A stretch of DNA of 6,209 nt from DAOUAJ01 sp034433615 (GCA_034433615.1 DAOUAJ010000442.1:1-6209), one strand, 5' to 3'. Shown: positions 1-6,190, numbered from the stretch's first letter. Made by a program: numbers and translations. The notes: a model not told the origin generated them from the sequence alone.

Positions 1-1
1 C

Positions 2-1576
2 CTGCACAGCCAGCAGCCGCCGGTTATCTTCCGCGATCTGAAGCCGGGCAACATCATGCTTACGCCGCAAGGCCAGGTCAAGCTGATTGACTTCGGCATT
101 GCTCGTCTCTTCAAGCCCGGCAAGACCAGCGATACGATGTCGTTTGGCACGGCCGGTTATGCACCGCCGGAGCAATACGGCAAAGGTCAAACCGATGCGC
201 GCTCCGACATCTACGCGCTGGGAGCTACCCTGCACCATTTGCTCACCGGCCGCGATCCGGCCAATGATCCATTCAATTTCCCTCCGGCACGCACCCTGAA
301 CTCGCAGATATCACAGGCGGTCGAACATGTGATTATGAAGGCAGTGGAGCGGGACGCAGGGAGCCGCTGGCAAAGCGCCCGAGAGATGAAGCAGGCATTG
401 ATCGCGCCGACGCCTCCGGTCGGGTCAGCGGCTAACGCATCTTCTGGAGCAGCCTCGCCATACGTGGCTGCACCGCCTGCCCCGGCTGCTCCGGCTGTGA
501 CACCCCCTTCAGCGGCAGCCATCCCGGCTCCAATACGACCCGGCTTCATGGTTTGGCTGGCGTTGGCCGTAGGCATCTATGCTGTCTCTAACACGATCCG
601 GCCTTTAGTATGGCAGTTAGAAGACCCTGCTATGCGCCAGCCTGCCTTTGCAGCCATGTGGGTGATGCCAGCCATCCTGCTGTATCGGCTCAGCCGACGG
701 CCTTGGTCGGCGATCCTGATGGGACTGACATCGGTGGGACTGACATCGTTGGCAAGTGCTGGTTTGTCTGTCGTGACAATGCCTTCGACGGCACAAGTAA
801 CAGTTGCCGCAGTGGCAGTAGAACTGGGGTTCGCCCTTGCCGGTTCGCGCAGGATGAGCTTTTGGACGGCCATCTTGGCCGCAACTGTCGGCGGAGCGGC
901 CGGTTGGATTGCACCGCAGATCTGGGCGGGAGTTCCGTTGAGCGGCGTTCGCGTGGATGAAGACCTCATTGGGGAGCTGGCCGGCGCTGCGGTTGGGGGC
1001 GCCATGGCTTTTCTGCTGGCCGTATTACTCACGCCCTCATGGTGGAAATCGAGCAGCGCAATGCGCGGGCGATTCAACTATGTCCAGGTGATGTTCATCG
1101 GGCTGGCGTCCATCGGTTTCGCCGGTCTGGTGCAGGCCTCGGTGGTGCAGTGGATCAGAATCGTACACCCCAGCCCTGACTTGCAAATTCTCGCGCTGAC
1201 TTCTGTGAGCGGTCTTGCCTTGCCGCTGGCTTTCATGATTGCCCGCAGGCCGGGCACGGCAATTCTTGTCGCTGTGTTTCAGGGGTTGTCTTTGGTCGTT
1301 GCTGGTCCAGGTTTGACAGAAGAGTATATCTTAACCGATACATTGTACGCATTGACATTCGAACTCACATTCCTGGCAGGAGGATACAGGCAATACGGTT
1401 TTCGGCGGTTGATCCTGGCGTGTGCGCTATCCTGGCTCGTGGGCTATGAGGCTTCGTGGATAATGCGCGTCCACGAGTTGCGCTTCTTCTTTCCCTCGAG
1501 CACCATCTTTTCCCTGGCCGGTGTGTTATTGCGCGGGACCATCGCCTATTTGATCGTTCGGCTGCTGCGCAGGTAG
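2..1576 (+). CDS. Membrane-anchored Ser/Thr protein kinase, C-terminal part (5' end outside window)
   Basis: This is the 3' part of a bacterial (Hanks-type) Ser/Thr protein kinase, which transfers phosphate from ATP to Ser/Thr of target proteins. The reading frame is open from base 2, leaving 524 residues; the first ATG (56) lies inside the catalytic loop, so it is not the real start. Visible motifs, numbered in this fragment: catalytic loop F10-R-D12-L-K14-P-G-N17, D30-F-G, the G49-T-x-G-Y-x-x-P-E57 end of the activation segment, D69-I-Y-A-L-G, and R122 of the last subdomain. The P-loop, VAIK lysine and alphaC Glu must lie upstream. After the kinase lobe (about 1-135) comes an Ala/Pro-rich linker to about 180, then roughly ten or eleven hydrophobic segments to the C-terminus, ending in L-L-R-R. 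All essential residues in view are intact, so it should be active. The polytopic membrane domain matches no family I recognise; it may sense a membrane signal. The next gene starts 9 nt downstream, suggesting co-transcription. Confidence 0.93.
   Translation: MHSQQPPVIFRDLKPGNIMLTPQGQVKLIDFGIARLFKPGKTSDTMSFGTAGYAPPEQYGKGQTDARSDIYALGATLHHLLTGRDPANDPFNFPPARTLNSQISQAVEHVIMKAVERDAGSRWQSAREMKQALIAPTPPVGSAANASSGAASPYVAAPPAPAAPAVTPPSAAAIPAPIRPGFMVWLALAVGIYAVSNTIRPLVWQLEDPAMRQPAFAAMWVMPAILLYRLSRRPWSAILMGLTSVGLTSLASAGLSVVTMPSTAQVTVAAVAVELGFALAGSRRMSFWTAILAATVGGAAGWIAPQIWAGVPLSGVRVDEDLIGELAGAAVGGAMAFLLAVLLTPSWWKSSSAMRGRFNYVQVMFIGLASIGFAGLVQASVVQWIRIVHPSPDLQILALTSVSGLALPLAFMIARRPGTAILVAVFQGLSLVVAGPGLTEEYILTDTLYALTFELTFLAGGYRQYGFRRLILACALSWLVGYEASWIMRVHELRFFFPSSTIFSLAGVLLRGTIAYLIVRLLRR
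720..749 (+). repeat. 15-bp tandem duplication inside the kinase gene
   Basis: Two adjacent 15-base units (720-734 and 735-749) are identical over their first 14 bases, TGGGACTGACATCG. They encode a repeated G-L-T-S separated by V in one of the hydrophobic segments. The repeat is in frame and adds five residues to a predicted membrane helix or its edge. It looks like a recent slippage duplication. Confidence 0.85.
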
Positions 1577-1580
1577 GAGG
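1575..1580 (+). promoter_or_regulatory. Ribosome binding site overlapping the kinase stop codon
   Basis: AGGAGG, a full Shine-Dalgarno core, begins inside the TAG stop (1574-1576) and ends 5 nt before the ATG at 1586. It fixes the start of the next gene and fits translational coupling to the kinase gene. Confidence 0.85.
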
Positions 1581-1585
1581 CTGGC

Positions 1586-2404
1586 ATGGATATCACCTGT
1601 GTTCACTGTGGCGCGTTCAACCGCGGCGGCGCGAAGTTCTGCGCGGCCTGTGGCAAGCCGCTGCCGGCTACGCCCCCTTCATCGCAGCCACCGACGGCTC
1701 TACAGCCGCTACAGCCAGCGGCCGTGCAGCCGCAGCTACCGCCGCCTCGGCCGCCAATGCCATCTCCGCAACGCGGGCCGTTATCCCCGGTTCCTGGCCC
1801 CCGGCTCCCGCGCTCCGGCCTCTTCGGAACCGCTCCGGTGGTGGATGGCAAGGTAACGGTGGTAGACCCTGAACGTCAAGAGAGGGCGCCTTTCGATCCG
1901 GCGCGCGCCATGGTGATGATGGCGCTCATCGCCTTGCTCGTGGCTTTGTTTCTGGGATTTGCTGCGGCCGGCATGGCCATCGGCATCGTGCTCCTCATCC
2001 TGGGGGTCGGGATCGGCTTGCTGGGTTGCCTGGCCGGCCTGATCCTGATGCCACTAAAGGTGATCCTCGCGCCGATCATCAACTTCATCCGCGGGGATCC
2101 CACGGTGATGGTGCTGAACTTCCAGGTGCTGGACAATGCCTCCGGCATGCCGGTGGACGTGCTCCTGTGTCGCAAGCCGGGGAGCGGCAACGTGCGGGTG
2201 GGGGATAGCGCGTTGGTGTATGGAGCGGTGCGTCGCGGGAGCAATGTGGTGCGCGCCTACTGCGTCCAGATCACCGAGAGCGGCGGCCGACCCACCAATT
2301 ACAGGATTGATGGGCTCAAGCCCTGGCCCATTTGGATCGGGCTGGCGGTATGGGCCATCGTGCTGCTCATTGGGTTGTATGCGCTGGGTGTCATCGGGCG
2401 GTGA
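1586..2404 (+). CDS. Zinc-ribbon membrane protein with a beta-rich (OB-like?) domain
   Basis: This 272-residue protein is of unknown function. Residues 1-26 form a short zinc ribbon, C5-x2-C8-G...K-F-C19-x2-C22-G-K-P-L, of the type found in many bacterial regulatory and membrane proteins. A Pro/Gln-rich tether (about 28-85) follows. Two hydrophobic helices (about 109-131 and 133-157) could form a membrane hairpin. Residues about 171-240 look like a small beta-rich domain starting D171-P-T-V-M-V-L-N-F with a central V-x-V-G-D-x-A-L-V-Y-G pattern; the alternation and the G-D-x-x-x-V-x-G turn recall OB folds, but this is only a suggestion. A final helix (about 248-270) ends the protein. The start is set by AGGAGG 5 nt upstream. 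It follows the kinase by 9 nt, so it is probably in the same operon and may be a substrate or membrane partner of the kinase. The zinc ribbon closely resembles the first ribbon of the gene at 5616. Confidence 0.88.
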   Translation: MDITCVHCGAFNRGGAKFCAACGKPLPATPPSSQPPTALQPLQPAAVQPQLPPPRPPMPSPQRGPLSPVPGPRLPRSGLFGTAPVVDGKVTVVDPERQERAPFDPARAMVMMALIALLVALFLGFAAAGMAIGIVLLILGVGIGLLGCLAGLILMPLKVILAPIINFIRGDPTVMVLNFQVLDNASGMPVDVLLCRKPGSGNVRVGDSALVYGAVRRGSNVVRAYCVQITESGGRPTNYRIDGLKPWPIWIGLAVWAIVLLIGLYALGVIGR

Positions 2405-2446
2405 TGCGTTGGCCGACCTCTTACGAAAGCAGACCCTCTTAGGTAA

Positions 2447-2461
2447 GCGCATCCGCTGCGC
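2447..2461 (+). other. Small hairpin just upstream of the ATPase gene's ribosome binding site
   Basis: GCGCA (2447-2451) and TGCGC (2457-2461) are perfect inverted repeats around a 5-nt loop, ending immediately before the Shine-Dalgarno sequence. There is no T tract, so it is not a terminator. It could be a stabilising or translation-modulating structure or a chance 5-bp match. The remainder of the 71-nt gap (2405-2475) shows no convincing promoter. Confidence 0.35.
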
Positions 2462-2468
2462 AAAGGAG
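2462..2468 (+). promoter_or_regulatory. Ribosome binding site of the ATPase gene
   Basis: AAAGGAG lies 7 nt before the ATG at 2476, a strong Shine-Dalgarno sequence at good spacing that supports this start. Confidence 0.85.
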
Positions 2469-2475
2469 TAAAATC

Positions 2476-5400
2476 ATGGACGCTGGGGTCGCTGCAGTTC
2501 AGGATCTGATCGAAAAGCTGGAGCGCCGCCGGCTTGATGCCGAACGGCCGCCGGCCTTGCCGGTTTGGGGCCAATTGGATGCCACGCGCTTCGTGCGTGT
2601 CGAAGGCCTGGCCGCATTCTGGAAGGCCGATGAGGGATGCCGTTATGAGCAGTACATGGAAGACCTCATCACCGGCTGTCACGGCCAGGGGTTGACCTTT
2701 GCCTATCTGGTGGTGGGCCGTGGCAATGCGGTTCAAGTTTACGTGGGACTACAAGGCCCCCAGGCTGATGCGATCTTGAGCACGGCCCTGCGCGGGGCTT
2801 TCCCGGCTATTGAGCTGGCCGAGCGACCCACGGAGAGGCTCGGTTCGGAGCTGAATGCAACGCCGATCTTCAGCTATCTGGGCCGGCTGACCGGTGTGCC
2901 CACCCTGAAGACGGGACGCACCGGGGAACAGAGCGGCACCGTGCAACAGATCGAGCGCCTGTTGCGCGGCATGTACGGCGAGCAGTGGGGCTATCTGGTG
3001 TTGGGCCGGCCAATGCCGTACGATCAGGTGCTTCGCCTGGCTTCGGGTGTCTTCCAGCAGATCTACCAGCTTTCGCCCCTGGCCAAAAAAAACGTGCCCA
3101 TAGCCCCTAACATCACTGCCGAGCAGGTGGACCGACAGGTGCAATACTGCATCGAACTGCTGGAGAGACAGTTGAAACGGCTGGATCGGGGCAAGGCCCA
3201 GGGCATGTGGCAGACCGACGTGCATCTCTTTGCTGCCAGCAAGGCTGGCCTGGATCGGGCGCGGGCGCTGTGCAATGCGATCTTTGCCGGCGAAGATTCA
3301 GCCCCTGAGCCCGTGCGCACCTTCGAGTGCCGGTCTGGAACACCACCCAATAATGTGGATCGGTTCAGTACGTTGCTGAACTCTCACGAGTTGGCAGTGC
3401 TGGCCCAACTGCCGCGCGAGGAAATGCCCGGCTATGCAGTGCGCGATTACGCTCGCTTCGATGTGGCTTTACCGGCGGAGACATCGTCTGGCGCCGACGA
3501 TATCGTCAACATCGGCAAAATCTTGGACGGCACGACGCCGACCGGCAACTGGTATGCTGTGCCGCGCGACGATTTTGCCAAACATGGACTGGTCGTTGGC
3601 GTGACGGGCAGCGGCAAGACCAATACGTTGTTCCATCTGTTGGATCGTTTATGGAATCAAGGTCAGGGGGTACCTTTCCTGGTGGTCGAGCCGGCCAAGG
3701 CCGAATATCGCGACCTGCGCACAGTGCCTGGATTTGAGAATCTGCGCATTTTCACCCTGGGCGACGAGCGTTGGGCCCCTTTCCGGTTGAACCCGTTCGA
3801 GTTCGAGATCGGCGACGCCGAGAACCGCATCCATGTGCAGACCCACATTGACTACCTCAAGTCGGTGTTCAATGCGGCTTTCATCCTCTATGCGCCGATG
3901 CCCTACGTGCTGGAGACCTGCCTGCATGAGATCTACCAGGACAAGGGCTGGGATTTGACCACCAGCCAAAACCGCCGACTGCCGCCGCAGGAGCGCGGCA
4001 ACGAAGCGCGCTGGCCGGTCTTCCCGACCCTGACCGACCTGTATCGGAAGGTTGATGAGGTCGTAGATCGCCTGGGCTACGAGGAGCGCATCCAGATGGA
4101 CGTGAAGGCCGGCCTGAAGGCGCGCATCGGCTCGTTGCGCCTGGGCGGCAAAGGGCTGATGCTGGACGTGCGGCATTCGGTGCCGATGCAAGAACTGCTC
4201 TCGCAGCCGACCGTGCTGGAGCTGGAACGTATCGGCAATGATGACGAGAAGGCATTCGTCATCGGCCTGTTGCTGACACGGCTCTACGAGTACCGGGTCG
4301 TACAGGCGCGAGCAGGAAAGACGACGGGCAGCCTGCAACACGTGACCGTTTTCGAGGAAGCGCACCGTCTGCTGAAAAACGTGCCCACCGAGGTTGGAAC
4401 CGAAGAGGCCAATGTCAAGGGGCAAGCGGTGGAGAGCTTTGCCAACATGCTCTCCGAGATCCGGGCCTATGGCCAGGGGGTACTGATCGCCGAACAGATC
4501 CCCTCCAAGCTGGCGCCAGACGCCATCAAGAATACCAATCTGAAGGTGTTGCATCGCATCGTGGCGCAGGATGATCGGGATGCAATGGGCGGCGCCATGA
4601 ACCTGGAGGAAGGCCAGAAACGTTTCGTCACCACGCTTCGCACCGGCCAGGCTGTCGTCTATGCCGAGGGCGCGGATCGGCCTTATCTGGTTGAAGTCTT
4701 CCCCTTCAAGAAGCATAGCGTGAAGGGACGGCTGAACGATAAGCAGGTGCGCGGGGCCATGCAGGGATTCTGCAAGCAACCGGTATACGAGCCGGTGCCG
4801 GGCCATAACCAGTATATCCAGAGTCTGCTGCCGGCCGACAGCCACATCAGCTCCGACGTGCGCGACCTGGCCCTGGCCGTGTTGAACGCCGACGAGTTTC
4901 CCGAGGTTTTCAACCGTTATTTTCTCTCTTTGATCCTTGAGCCGCGGCAAGGCATCTACGGTTACAACGCGCTGGTTAAGTTGGCCGAACAGATGGTGAA
5001 GCCCAAACCCGACCAAGAGAAACCTGTGGCGCTTTATGTAACGTTGCAGGCTGTGGCCGATCTGTTGGCCGATAGAGGCCGTCGTTACGGTTGGTTGTAT
5101 AATGTGGTAGAAACGCTGCGTCGGGATCTAACCGCTATTCTGGCAGATGTAGCGGTCCATTTCGTAAATCGCCAGGATGTGCTCGAGGCATTGGCCAACC
5201 GCCATAGCGTTGCGTTGGAGACTTTTGCAAGGCAATATCAGCAGCTCTGTGCCAAGGCGCCGAGCCCGTACGCAGGCTGTGTGTTTTGCCAGGCTCAGTG
5301 TCTATACCGTCACGATGTGGCCCCGTTGGCGCAAGATAAAGCATTGATGCGTGAGTTTGGCGAGACGATCCGCAATGTCAAGAATGACGATGCGATGTGG

Positions 5401-5589
5401 CGCGGCCTGGCCCGGATCAGTCAGGAAGCAGCCAGCCGCATCGTCCAGACTATTCCCCCGGCACCGGTCCAGTCGGCTGCGGTCAATCAGGTCGCGCTCT
5501 GCTTTGCCGTCCAGATGGCCGTAGCCCAGGGTCTCAGCGGCGCCAGCCAACGCAAGTTGGCGAAAAACGTCAAAGAAGTTTTGACATAA
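2476..5589 (+). CDS. HerA/FtsK-superfamily (DUF87-like) ATPase, 1037 aa
   Basis: This is a large P-loop ATPase of the HerA/VirB4/FtsK group, predicted to form a ring and move DNA or another polymer using ATP. Walker A is G375-V-T-G-S-G-K381-T382, preceded by the family's N-W-Y-A-V-P...H-G-L-V-V-G segment. Walker B is H622-V-T-V-F-E627-E628-A-H, and the following strand G668-V-L-I-A-E-Q674-I-P-S-K is the sensor-like motif typical of HerA proteins. Residues 1-340 form an alpha/beta region that I cannot name; a stretch L-P-R-E-E-M-P-G-Y joins it to the ATPase. Residues about 770-1037 are mostly helical and carry C925-x9-C935-x2-C938-x3-C942 with H946 nearby, a possible zinc or Fe-S site. No signal peptide or membrane helix is visible, so it is probably cytosolic, perhaps recruited to its membrane neighbours. 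It is about twice the length of archaeal HerA. The start is set by AAAGGAG. Conjugative VirB4/TraC is a relative, but no other transfer genes are in view. No NurA-like nuclease is seen. Confidence 0.92.
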   Translation: MDAGVAAVQDLIEKLERRRLDAERPPALPVWGQLDATRFVRVEGLAAFWKADEGCRYEQYMEDLITGCHGQGLTFAYLVVGRGNAVQVYVGLQGPQADAILSTALRGAFPAIELAERPTERLGSELNATPIFSYLGRLTGVPTLKTGRTGEQSGTVQQIERLLRGMYGEQWGYLVLGRPMPYDQVLRLASGVFQQIYQLSPLAKKNVPIAPNITAEQVDRQVQYCIELLERQLKRLDRGKAQGMWQTDVHLFAASKAGLDRARALCNAIFAGEDSAPEPVRTFECRSGTPPNNVDRFSTLLNSHELAVLAQLPREEMPGYAVRDYARFDVALPAETSSGADDIVNIGKILDGTTPTGNWYAVPRDDFAKHGLVVGVTGSGKTNTLFHLLDRLWNQGQGVPFLVVEPAKAEYRDLRTVPGFENLRIFTLGDERWAPFRLNPFEFEIGDAENRIHVQTHIDYLKSVFNAAFILYAPMPYVLETCLHEIYQDKGWDLTTSQNRRLPPQERGNEARWPVFPTLTDLYRKVDEVVDRLGYEERIQMDVKAGLKARIGSLRLGGKGLMLDVRHSVPMQELLSQPTVLELERIGNDDEKAFVIGLLLTRLYEYRVVQARAGKTTGSLQHVTVFEEAHRLLKNVPTEVGTEEANVKGQAVESFANMLSEIRAYGQGVLIAEQIPSKLAPDAIKNTNLKVLHRIVAQDDRDAMGGAMNLEEGQKRFVTTLRTGQAVVYAEGADRPYLVEVFPFKKHSVKGRLNDKQVRGAMQGFCKQPVYEPVPGHNQYIQSLLPADSHISSDVRDLALAVLNADEFPEVFNRYFLSLILEPRQGIYGYNALVKLAEQMVKPKPDQEKPVALYVTLQAVADLLADRGRRYGWLYNVVETLRRDLTAILADVAVHFVNRQDVLEALANRHSVALETFARQYQQLCAKAPSPYAGCVFCQAQCLYRHDVAPLAQDKALMREFGETIRNVKNDDAMWRGLARISQEAASRIVQTIPPAPVQSAAVNQVALCFAVQMAVAQGLSGASQRKLAKNVKEVLT
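3085..3093 (+). other. A8 run with an in-frame A-AAA-AAC slippery heptamer
   Basis: Eight adenines (3085-3092) followed by C sit in the ATPase gene as codons AAA-AAA-AAC (K204-K205-N206). Bases 3087-3093 read A|AAA|AAC in the zero frame, a classic -1 slippery pattern. A -1 shift would read five codons (R-A-H-S-P) and stop at TAA 3108-3110, giving a product of about 211 residues containing only part of the N-terminal region. No strong upstream Shine-Dalgarno stimulator or obvious downstream stem was found, so use is unproven. Confidence 0.4.
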
Positions 5590-5609
5590 ATCGGATCAGA
5601 AAGGATAAT
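5581..5609 (+). promoter_or_regulatory. Sigma70-type promoter, possibly giving a leaderless mRNA
   Basis: TTGACA (5581-5586) is a perfect -35 hexamer formed by the last codons of the ATPase gene, and GATAAT (5604-5609) matches TATAAT in five of six positions. The spacer is exactly 17 nt. Counting from the -10 box, transcription is expected to begin at about 5616, the A of the ATG of the next gene. The zinc-ribbon gene may therefore be transcribed separately from the ATPase, from an mRNA without a leader. This is sequence inference only. Confidence 0.55.
5601..5605 (+). promoter_or_regulatory. Possible ribosome binding site of the triple zinc-ribbon gene
   Basis: AAGGA lies 10 nt before the ATG at 5616, slightly far but usable. 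It overlaps the -10 region of the candidate promoter, so it could serve only transcripts that read through from the ATPase gene. Confidence 0.5.
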
Positions 5610-5615
5610 TCTCCC

Positions 5616-6137
5616 ATGAAAACCTGCCCGAAGTGTGGTCACAGCAACCGTGATGAAGCGAAGTTCTGCGGCGTGTGCGGCACCCGCCTCGATGCAGCAG
5701 TGCCGGCCGCTCCCGCTCCGGCGCCGGCTGCCAGGCCGGCCGAGCTGATCTGCCCGGCCTGCCAGACTGTCCACCGGCCCGATGCCAAGTTCTGCGAGAG
5801 TTGCGGCGCTGATCTGACGCAAGCTGCCGCGGCAGTATCCTCGCCGCCACCCATGCCGTCGCCAGCAGCGCCACCGCCTCCATCCGCGCCTCCTCCAACC
5901 CCGCCTGTAGCCGCGCCGCCGGCGCCGCCGCCTGCGTCGCCAGTGGCCGTGCCGCCGCCTGCTGCACCTCCGCCGGCGGCGCCTCCACCGGCTGCACTGC
6001 CGCAGCCGGTGATTCCTACCGCAGCCACACCGACCCCGGCGCCGCCAGTCGGCATTCACTGCGTGAAGTGCGGCACGGACATCCGTTTCTGTCCGTACTG
6101 TGGCGCGCCGTTGGACGCGAGTGGCACGCACACGTAA
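5616..6137 (+). CDS. Triple zinc-ribbon protein with Pro/Ala-rich tether
   Basis: This 173-residue protein has two N-terminal zinc ribbons, a long low-complexity linker and a third ribbon at the C-terminus. Ribbon 1 is C4-x2-C7-G...K-F-C18-x2-C21-G; ribbon 2 is C46-x2-C49...D-A-K-F-C60-x2-C63-G; ribbon 3 is C149-x2-C152-G...C159-x2-C162-G-A-P-L, with only six residues between its Cys pairs rather than ten. All twelve Cys are present, so three zinc ions could be bound. Residues about 68-146 are almost only Pro, Ala, Val, Ser and Thr. No membrane helix, signal peptide or enzymatic motif is seen; an adaptor or nucleic-acid/protein-binding role is inferred. ATG 5616 was chosen because the ribbon begins right after it and AAGGA precedes it. 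The frame is open back to an ATG at 5397, but those 73 codons overlap the ATPase gene and look like noise. It lies 26 nt after the ATPase stop and may have its own promoter. Confidence 0.88.
   Translation: MKTCPKCGHSNRDEAKFCGVCGTRLDAAVPAAPAPAPAARPAELICPACQTVHRPDAKFCESCGADLTQAAAAVSSPPPMPSPAAPPPPSAPPPTPPVAAPPAPPPASPVAVPPPAAPPPAAPPPAALPQPVIPTAATPTPAPPVGIHCVKCGTDIRFCPYCGAPLDASGTHT
5952..5996 (+). repeat. Three degenerate 15-bp tandem repeats coding P-P-P-A-A
   Basis: Three consecutive 15-base units each encode P-P-P-A-A within the tether of the triple zinc-ribbon protein. Synonymous third positions differ between units, so the array is either old or kept at the protein level. The flanking sequence (about 5817-6053) is similarly Pro/Ala rich and prone to length variation. 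Confidence 0.8.
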
Positions 6138-6143
6138 GCCGTA

Positions 6144-6182
6144 GCGAGATCTTTAGGATCTGCCCGACCTCCAGAGTCTCGC
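6144..6182 (+). other. Two mutually exclusive inverted repeats in the last intergenic gap
   Basis: GCGAGA (6144-6149) pairs with TCTCGC (6177-6182) around a 27-nt loop, while AGATC (6147-6151) pairs with GATCT (6157-6161) around TTTAG and can be extended by GC/GC with one bulged base. The left arms overlap, so only one can form at a time. Neither is followed by a T tract, so this is not a standard terminator. The role is unknown and chance is possible. Confidence 0.3.
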
Positions 6183-6190
6183 AGCGCACC

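Noticed and set aside
577..1077. Minus-strand frame of 166 residues opposite the kinase membrane region
   Set aside because: Its Pro/Ala/Thr-rich translation mirrors hydrophobic codons on the plus strand, and it shows no motif.
1456..1872. 138-residue plus-strand open frame bridging the kinase and zinc-ribbon genes
   Set aside because: It overlaps two well-supported genes in another frame and lacks a ribosome binding site and coherent motifs.
2421..2449. Possible promoter (TTACGA and TAAGCG) before the ATPase gene
   Set aside because: Each hexamer matches consensus at only about three positions, which is expected by chance.
3649..5016. 455-residue open frame on the minus strand inside the ATPase gene
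   Set aside because: It is antisense to the ATPase core including Walker A and B. Its translation is His/Leu/Gln rich with no recognisable motif, as expected for the mirror of GC-biased codons.
2476..5589. ATPase as a conjugation VirB4/TraC component
   Set aside because: No pilus, relaxase or coupling-protein gene is in view, and the Walker B and following sensor motif fit HerA-like proteins at least as well; conjugation is not supported here.
5397..5615. Upstream in-frame start that would add 73 residues to the triple zinc-ribbon protein
   Set aside because: The extension overlaps the ATPase gene by 193 nt and reads as low-complexity noise. The ribbon begins directly at ATG 5616 and a ribosome binding sequence lies just upstream of it.
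5487..6131. Arg-rich minus-strand open frame (214 residues), and a Gly-rich one at 5639-6055
   Set aside because: Both are the reverse of the Pro/Ala-rich tether; their low-complexity Arg or Gly runs arise from CCG/GCC codons.
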